From Paenarthrobacter nitroguajacolicus JCM 14115 (GTDB lineage Bacteria > Actinomycetota > Actinomycetes > Actinomycetales > Micrococcaceae), in assembly GCA_001313365.1 (NCBI GenBank), contig BBFS01000023.1:1-53210 (forward strand): a DNA stretch of 53,210 bases, written 5' to 3'. The notes beneath the pieces are model-generated. The model saw only the letters and a program-made list of their open reading frames with translations, was not told where the DNA came from and searched no databases. Below, in pieces: positions 48,762-53,210 of the stretch (the stretch's first letter is position 1; the number at the start of each line of letters is the position of its first letter). Position numbers and translations under genes: made by a program.

Positions 48762-49536
48762 TTACGCTTCGAAGTGCGCCACGGGAGTTTCGTTGGCCAC
48801 GCTCTTGACGATAGTCTCTGCCACGTCCCGCAGCTTCTGGTTCCGGGTGCTCGATGCCTTCTTGAGGATTTGGAACGCTTCTTCCTGCGTACAGCGGTTC
48901 TGGCCCATGATGATTCCACTGGCGAGGTCAATCACCGTACGGGTCTGCATGGCTTCCTGCAGATCGTCAGCGTGCTGCTGCTTCACACCAATCCGTACAG
49001 CCAGCCGCAGTGAGCGCTCGGCTTGGCTTGCGTACAGTTCGCAATTGCGGATGGTTGCTTCGTCGTAGGCGTTGGCCTGCGGCGCGAAGAAGTTGAGCGC
49101 CGCCGTGGCGCCTTCATCCAGTTCCAAGGGCACGCAGAGCGCGGAAAGGTGTCCCCCCCGCTCGGCAATGACTGAGCAGTACTCGGACCACCTTTGTTCG
49201 GTTGATGTGTCGGGAACATGCTGGGTGCTGCGGCTTCGCATGGCTTCCAGGCAAGGACCATCACCGTACGCCTGCTGAACTTCATCGATCAGCCTGGCTT
49301 CATGGGTGCTTCCAGCTACCGTGCAGTGCGGCGGCGCCGGCTGAGAGTGATGCCGCAGAGCACATCCATGCCAACGGCCTGCGATACGGCAGAAGCCGAA
49401 AAAACCGCGAGCTCATGTAGGAATCCGCCCACATCTTCACTGTCTATCACCAGGTCCTGCAGCTGCTCGGGTACCGAAACATCGTCGGGCGCAGAGACAG
49501 CATCAGCGCCGCAAAATCAATGCTCATTTCGTCCAT
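48762..49536 (-). CDS. GAF-ANTAR transcription antitermination regulator, copy 2
   Basis: About 256 residues. Corrected N-terminus MDEMSIDFAALMLSL, then VGGFLHELAVFSASAVSQAV and GDGPCLEAMRSRSTQHVPDT of a GAF domain, followed by ANTAR: LQEAMQTRTVIDLASGIIMG and NRCTQEEAFQILKKASSTRN. Closely parallels the protein at 15404-16147 in domain order and motifs. Frame breaks near 49500, 49440 and 49340. Likely regulates RNA elongation after a signal sensed by GAF. Divergent from zinc-ribbon copy 2 across 177 bp. Confidence 0.86.
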
Positions 49537-49608
49537 GCCTCATTTTACGGTCGCCCAAGCCCAACTCGTCACCGGATCAGCAAAGGAATCAAAAACCTTG
49601 CATCTGGC

Positions 49609-49624
49609 GTGCACCTATGTGCAC
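49609..49624. promoter_or_regulatory. Repeated GTGCAC palindromes in the ANTAR/zinc-ribbon divergent region
   Basis: GTGCAC-CTAT-GTGCAC: two copies of a 6-bp palindrome 4 bp apart, together forming a longer inverted repeat, between the divergent GAF-ANTAR and zinc-ribbon copy 2 genes. A candidate dimer-binding site. Confidence 0.4.
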
Positions 49625-49713
49625 AATCGACCTGTAGTCCACATCACGGGACTCAGGTTTTCCAGCTCATGCAGACGGGCACCCCGCATTTTTTGATGCA
49701 GAGGTACAGACCC

Positions 49714-50150
49714 ATGCCGGCTCAGCCAGCGTCCAGAGTCCCGGACGAAGCACATCAACCACCCGATGAACCGCTTTGGTGCTCGCGCTGCGATACCGAC
49801 CAGCACCTCCTGGTGAACTCCATTCAGTCGCACTATCCGCCCGCGCCCAACATGGTGGAAGTGGCGTACGAGTGCCATGTTTGCAGGTACTCCTACCAAC
49901 ATGTCGCCTCCGTACGACGCGTGGCCGCGGTCCTGAACCGCCCCCCCGGCGTCCCCCCCCAAGGGGTTCTGCAATTCGGCGGCCAGTACCTCCACTGCGG
50001 TGAACCCATGAAAACCAAAAGCTGCGAGCTTCGCAGGGTCCAGGCACCCTGGTGCTGACTCCGGGAGCGCAGCTGCGGATGTACGAGGTACTTATCAATA
50101 CACGCATCCTCGGGTGCCACTGCGGCTTCCGCATGGAAATGCCGGACTGA
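49714..50150 (+). CDS. Double zinc-ribbon protein, copy 2
   Basis: About 142 residues: LWCSRCDTDQHLLVNSIQSH and VAYECHVCRYSYQHVASVRR give the first ribbon; LHCGEPMK and the corrected C-terminus RILGCHCGFRMEMPD give the second. It matches copy 1 throughout (CxxC, VEVxYxC, CGxPM, CxCGFxMExP). AGAGG precedes ATG 49714. The frame breaks near 50042 and in the C runs 49940-49959. Followed by a proline-rich gene, probably one operon. Function unknown. Confidence 0.7.
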
Positions 50151-50223
50151 CATTGGATACGACATGAGAGGCAGAGCCATGGGGAGCTACACCAACAATT
50201 CCGGAGCTACCGGGAGGGATAGC

Positions 50224-50678
50224 ATGCACGCAGAATCACAACGGAAAGAACCTTCGACCACAGGTGGAAAGCTGGGGGCAAGCCGCTAAGCGCCGCCTTC
50301 CGGATCCGCCGGATCCGGACAACCTTCCCATCGACTACCCGGACTTGGGGGTGGGACTCCAGCAGGTATCCCTCTACCGTTCCGGGGGGGAGCCTTCGGC
50401 CGCAACACTCCGCCCACCGGCAGAGCGCCTGATCATGAGCGGATTCCCGTCGGACCCATCGCATCCTGATCCCACCCGCGAGCCAGGACCCACTCCTGAG
50501 CCCGTTCCGTTGCCGGAACCAGGGCCGCCGCCCGTCCCGGACCCCACGCCGGACCCACAGTGCCCTCGCCACCGACGCCGGGGGGCCGCCAACACCGGGA
50601 GAACCCCCCTGGCCTTTTGACCTAGCCCAGGCCGGCAAGGAAACCAGGCAGGTTCACTCCACAGACCGGATCCCGTAG
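50224..50678 (+). CDS. Proline-rich hypothetical protein (frameshifted)
   Basis: About 148 residues. With a G5 run near 50274 shortened to four it reads MHAESQRKEPSTTGGKLGQA, then AKRRLPDPPDPDNLPIDYPD and LGVGLQQVSLYRSG, a Pro/Glu/Asp-rich middle (REPGPTPEPVPLPEPGPPPV) and, in a further frame, PPTPGGPPTPGEPPWPF and an end KETRQVHSTDRIP. GGGAGGG precedes the ATG. No known domain; probably disordered. Lies 73 bp after zinc-ribbon copy 2 and ends at a clear terminator. Confidence 0.55.
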
Positions 50679-50708
50679 ATATCCCCCCCAGTCGGGATCC
50701 GAACGAGG

Positions 50709-50744
50709 GCATGCCGCGCTACAGGGAGCGCGGCATGCTCTTTT
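50709..50744 (+). terminator. Rho-independent terminator
   Basis: GCATGCCGCG (50709-50718), a 10-nt loop, then CGCGGCATGC (50729-50738) followed by TCTTTT. A canonical stem with T-tract, 30 bp past the proline-rich gene. It closes the zinc-ribbon/proline-rich transcript. Confidence 0.88.
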
Positions 50745-50793
50745 CGTGCGCCTGGAGTCTTGTGCTGTCCAGACTTATCCGCATCTGCATCTG

Positions 50794-50839
50794 TGTTTAT
50801 GTTGGTTTCTATTGACTTACCAACATAAACAAAGATAGG
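50794..50839 (+). promoter_or_regulatory. Fructose-operon operator overlapping its promoter
   Basis: TGTTTATGTTGGT (50794-50806) and ACCAACATAAACA (50819-50831) are exact 13-bp inverted repeats around a 12-nt loop. The loop holds TTGACT (50812-50817), a good -35 box, with a weak -10 (GATAGG) 16 bp on at 50834-50839. A repressor dimer on both arms would cover the promoter. It lies 88 bp before the DeoR-type regulator, the most likely binder. Confidence 0.75.
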
Positions 50840-50919
50840 GTCAAGCAATTCCACATCGTTGTGACAGCAGTCACTGATGTGGCTGCACTGATACGCAGCT
50901 TGACCGCTATGGAGGGTAA

Positions 50920-51715
50920 GTGTTCGCCGAAGAACGCCAGCAACTGATCTCCGCACTCGTCGCAGAGCGCGGACGGGTGAGCGTCACTGACCTTGCCGAC
51001 CGTTTCAGCATCACCACTGAGACAATCCGCCGCGACCTCGCGGCCCTTGAGGTTCCGGAAACCTGAGGCGCGTTCATGGCGGGGGGGCCGTCCCTTCCGA
51101 CCTCCTGAGCACCCGCGAGGAGAGCATCCTCGAGCGCGCCGTCCAGCGTCAGGTGGAAAAACTCCGCATTGCCAACGCGGCACTCGCCTGATCCCGCAAC
51201 TCACCACGGGCAGCGTCCTCCTGGACGCGGGTTCCACCACCGAAACCCTCGCCGACCTACTGGCCCAGCGCACGCCACCGGCCAACGGAAATGATGAGCT
51301 CGTGGTCATCACGCACGCCATCCCCATCGCCGGCAAGCTCTCCTCCACGCAGGGCATAGCACTCCAGATCCTTGGCGGCCGTGTCCGCGGACTGACGCAG
51401 GCCGCCGTCGGGCAGTCAACCGTGGAGGCAGCTCACAAACTCCGCCCGGACATCGCCTTTGTTGGTGCCAACGGCATCCATGCAACCTTCGGGCTCAGCA
51501 CCCCCCCGGACCCCGAAGAAGCCGCGGTGAAAGCCGCTTTCGTCACGTCAGCCCGCCGTGTGGTGGCCCTGGCCGACTCCTCCAAACTGGACGCCGAAAC
51601 CCTGGTCCAGTTCGCCACCCTGAAGGATGTTGACACATTGATCACAGACAGCGAACCGTCCGCGGAACTCGCAGCAGCCTTGGCCGATGCCGGCGTAGAC
51701 GTGGTGATCGCATGA
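50920..51715 (+). CDS. DeoR-family regulator of the fructose operon
   Basis: About 262 residues. GTG start after GGAGGG; the HTH reads ERQQLISALVAERGRVSVTD and LADRFSITTETIRRDLAALE, then LRRVHGGAVPSDLL in a corrected frame, followed by the sugar-phosphate-binding domain: TTGSVLLDAGSTTETLADLL, LVVITHAIPIAGKLSS, HKLRPDIAFVGANGI and SARRVVALADSSKLDAETLV. Frame breaks near 51060, 51081 and 51187. The stop overlaps fruK (ATGA). Effector probably fructose 1-phosphate, as in FruR-like DeoR proteins. Confidence 0.88.
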
Positions 51716-52710
51716 TCATCACTTTGACCGCCAACCCCCCCAGCTTGGACCGCACAGTTGAGCTTCCCGGAGCTTTGGCCCGCGGCGAGGTTCAGCGCGC
51801 GGTGGCGGTCCACCAGGAATCCGGCGGAAAGGGTGTCAACGTTTCACGGGCACTGGTTGCCTCTGGCCTGGCCACTTGGCAGTCCTTCCGGGCGCGATTC
51901 GGATCCTGTACTTTCAGGGCTGCACGACGGCGGCGTACCGTTCGCGGCGCTGCCCATCGGTCAGGCGTTGCGCAGCAACGTCACGCTCACCGAACCGGAC
52001 GGTGTCACCACCAAGATCAACGAACCCGGCCCGGAGTTGAGCGGTGAACAGCAGGAAGCCTGATCGGGCTGCTGCTGGAACGCTCCCGTGGCGCCAGCTG
52101 GGTGGTTCTCGCGGGTTCACTCCCACCAGGAGTGCCTGCGGATTTCTACGCCACCATCGCTCGTCGACTCCGGTCGAACGCGGACGGTACGGCCGCCCCC
52201 AAGCATCGCCATTGACTCGTCCGGGGGGGCGCCGCTCGCGGCCGCCTGGTGGGCGATGCCGCAGGAAAGCCGGACCTCCTCAAGCCGAACGCGGAAGAGC
52301 TCGCAGAACTCGCCGCCGCCGCCGGTTTTACCAACGTCTCCACTGCTGACGAACTGGAAGCGGATCCGGCCAAAGCCGCTGAAGCTGCAGCCGCCGTCGT
52401 CGCCAGCGGTGTAGGTGCCGTTCTCGCAACACTCGGGTCCAAAGGAGCAGTCCTGGTGACGGCGGACGGAGCATGGTTCGCCACGCATCCGCCCATCAAA
52501 GCCGTCAGCACGGTGGGCGCCGGGGGACTCTTCATTGGCCGGCTATTTGCTGGCTGCAACCCAAGGTGGCTCTGCGCAGGACTGCCTTCGTCAAGCCGTG
52601 GCACATGGTGCCGCTGCTGCTTCGCTGCCGGGCTCCACTGTCCCGGCAGTCCACCAGACAACCCCCCCGATGCCGTAACCATCACGGCCCTCCAGAAGGA
52701 CTCACAGTGA
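51712..52710 (+). CDS. fruK: 1-phosphofructokinase
   Basis: About 328 residues, PfkB/ribokinase fold, making fructose 1,6-bisphosphate from fructose 1-phosphate. MIITLTANPSLDRTVELPG and HQESGGKGVNVSRALVASGL hold substrate contacts; WVVLAGSLPPGVPADFYATI, PDLLKPNAEELAELAAAAGF and the catalytic loop around VSTVGAGD follow. Frame breaks near 51735, 51885, 52060, 52195, 52240 and 52525-52540 (the GAGD region and next helix). Overlaps the regulator and fruA by 4 bp each. Confidence 0.9.
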
Positions 52711-53210
52711 CCCAGCTGATCACACCCCCCCAATTGGTCACCCTCGACCAAAACCTGGGCGACTCCCCCCCTGCCGACGTCATCCGCGTCCTGGCTGGCA
52801 AAGTTGCCGCCTCCGGCCGTGCTTCCGAGGTTGAAGGCCTCTTCGCCGACGCCTTCGCCCGCGAGCAGAAGACCGCAACCGGCGTCCCCCCCGGCGGCAT
52901 CGCAATCCCGCACTGCCGCTCTGCCGCTGTCCAAGAGCCTGCCCTTGCCATGGCCCGCCTGTCCCACAAAGTGGACTTCGGTGCCAAGGACGGCCCCGCT
53001 GACCTCATCTTCTTCATCGCAGCCCCGGACGGCGCGGACCAGGAGCACTTGAAGCTGCTGTCCAAGCTTGCCCGTTCGCTGATCAAAAAGGACTTCACGG
53101 CGGCTCTGCGTGCGGCTGCTACGGAGCAGGACATTGTGGACCTCGTTGACGGTGCACTGGCCGATAAGCCTGCGGCCGCACCTGCGGAGGCTGCGCCGGC
53201 CGCCGCTGCC
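52707..53210 (+). CDS. fruA: PTS fructose transporter, EIIA domain (partial)
   Basis: The first 168 residues of a fructose PTS permease. GTG start overlapping the fruK stop (GTGA). QLVTLDQNLGDSP, LFADAFAREQKTATGV, then GGIAIPHCRSAAVQEPAL with the phosphorylated His, VDFGAKDGPADLIFFIAAPD and HLKLLSKLARSLIKKDFTAA. An Ala/Pro linker (DKPAAAPAEAAPAAAA) at the window edge should lead to the EIIB and EIIC domains. Three C7 runs (52724-52730, 52765-52771, 52886-52892) keep the frame and add one Pro each. Confidence 0.9.
   Translation, partial: MTQLITPPQLVTLDQNLGDSPPADVIRVLAGKVAASGRASEVEGLFADAFAREQKTATGVPPGGIAIPHCRSAAVQEPALAMARLSHKVDFGAKDGPADLIFFIAAPDGADQEHLKLLSKLARSLIKKDFTAALRAAATEQDIVDLVDGALADKPAAAPAEAAPAAAA

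Noticed and set aside
1..53210. Poly-C/poly-G runs as phase-variation switches
   Set aside because: They occur in nearly all genes, including essential biosynthetic ones, and family alignment shows shorter original runs. Phase variation affects a few surface or restriction genes, not all.
1..53210. Programmed ribosomal frameshifting at the runs
   Set aside because: The needed shift differs from site to site (minus one, minus two, none), and no stimulatory structure or stop pattern is shared.

Overview
This is high-GC actinobacterial chromosome, most like Arthrobacter/Paenarthrobacter (Micrococcaceae). The evidence is a C50-carotenoid operon (idi-crtE-crtB-crtI-crtYe-crtYf-crtEb), an MptB-type mannosyltransferase with GT87 enzymes, GAF-ANTAR regulators, YbdK-type carboxylate-amine ligase and a fruR-fruK-fruA operon. 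I see no rRNA, tRNA, CRISPR array, prophage, integrase or transposase; it reads as ordinary chromosome rather than an island.

The most important caveat is sequence quality. Runs of seven or eight C or G occur every few hundred bases, inside nearly every gene, housekeeping ones such as ilvD included. Where a family consensus is clear, the run should be four or five long. Some runs (4 to 7, 5 to 8) only add one Pro or Gly; others (5 to 7, 4 to 5) break the frame. Single bases are also missing elsewhere (GG read as G). Most genes therefore look broken into two to five pieces. I annotate each as one CDS across the apparent frameshifts and treat the breaks as probable assembly error, not pseudogenes.

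Layout. 1-5036: acetyltransferase, O-methyltransferase, thiamine-binding protein, TetR regulator, DoxX-azlC-azlD operon, a 23-bp-arm inverted repeat, glycerophosphodiesterase. 5087-10629: DUF445 protein, VOC protein, metallo-beta-lactamase-fold protein, then EcsC-pxpA-pxpC (5-oxoproline use, without visible pxpB) and a lipocalin-like protein. 10832-18377: two small conserved proteins, MFS exporter, META lipoprotein, EamA/LysR pair, a GAF-ANTAR regulator with a small divergent partner, and ilvD. 18464-28609: XRE/MmyB regulator, AlkC-type DNA glycosylase, AAHS-type MFS, SGNH hydrolase, mptB facing two tandem GT87 paralogues, and an EAL protein lacking the usual Asp pair.

28728-37610: CPBP-family membrane protein and the carotenoid operon bracketed by two MarR regulators, then a TspO-like protein. 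37704-40860: small lipoprotein, a methyltransferase remnant, a MarR-type regulator with a DHA2 drug exporter, and a hypothetical protein. 40942-45188: GH65 disaccharide phosphorylase, beta-phosphoglucomutase and LacI regulator with a perfect palindromic operator; together these would split an alpha-glucoside and turn beta-glucose 1-phosphate into glucose 6-phosphate. 45291-50678: esterase, AraC-VOC pair, YbdK ligase, then a cluster of two paralogous double zinc-ribbon proteins around a second GAF-ANTAR regulator plus a proline-rich protein. 50709-53210: terminator, strong DeoR-type operator and the fructose operon fruR-fruK-fruA, cut by the window end.

The best candidates for something undescribed are the zinc-ribbon/ANTAR/proline-rich cluster (48083-50678) with its near-perfect palindrome, the apparent CrtYf-CrtEb fusion, and the degenerate EAL protein. 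None is proven to be a new system from sequence alone.
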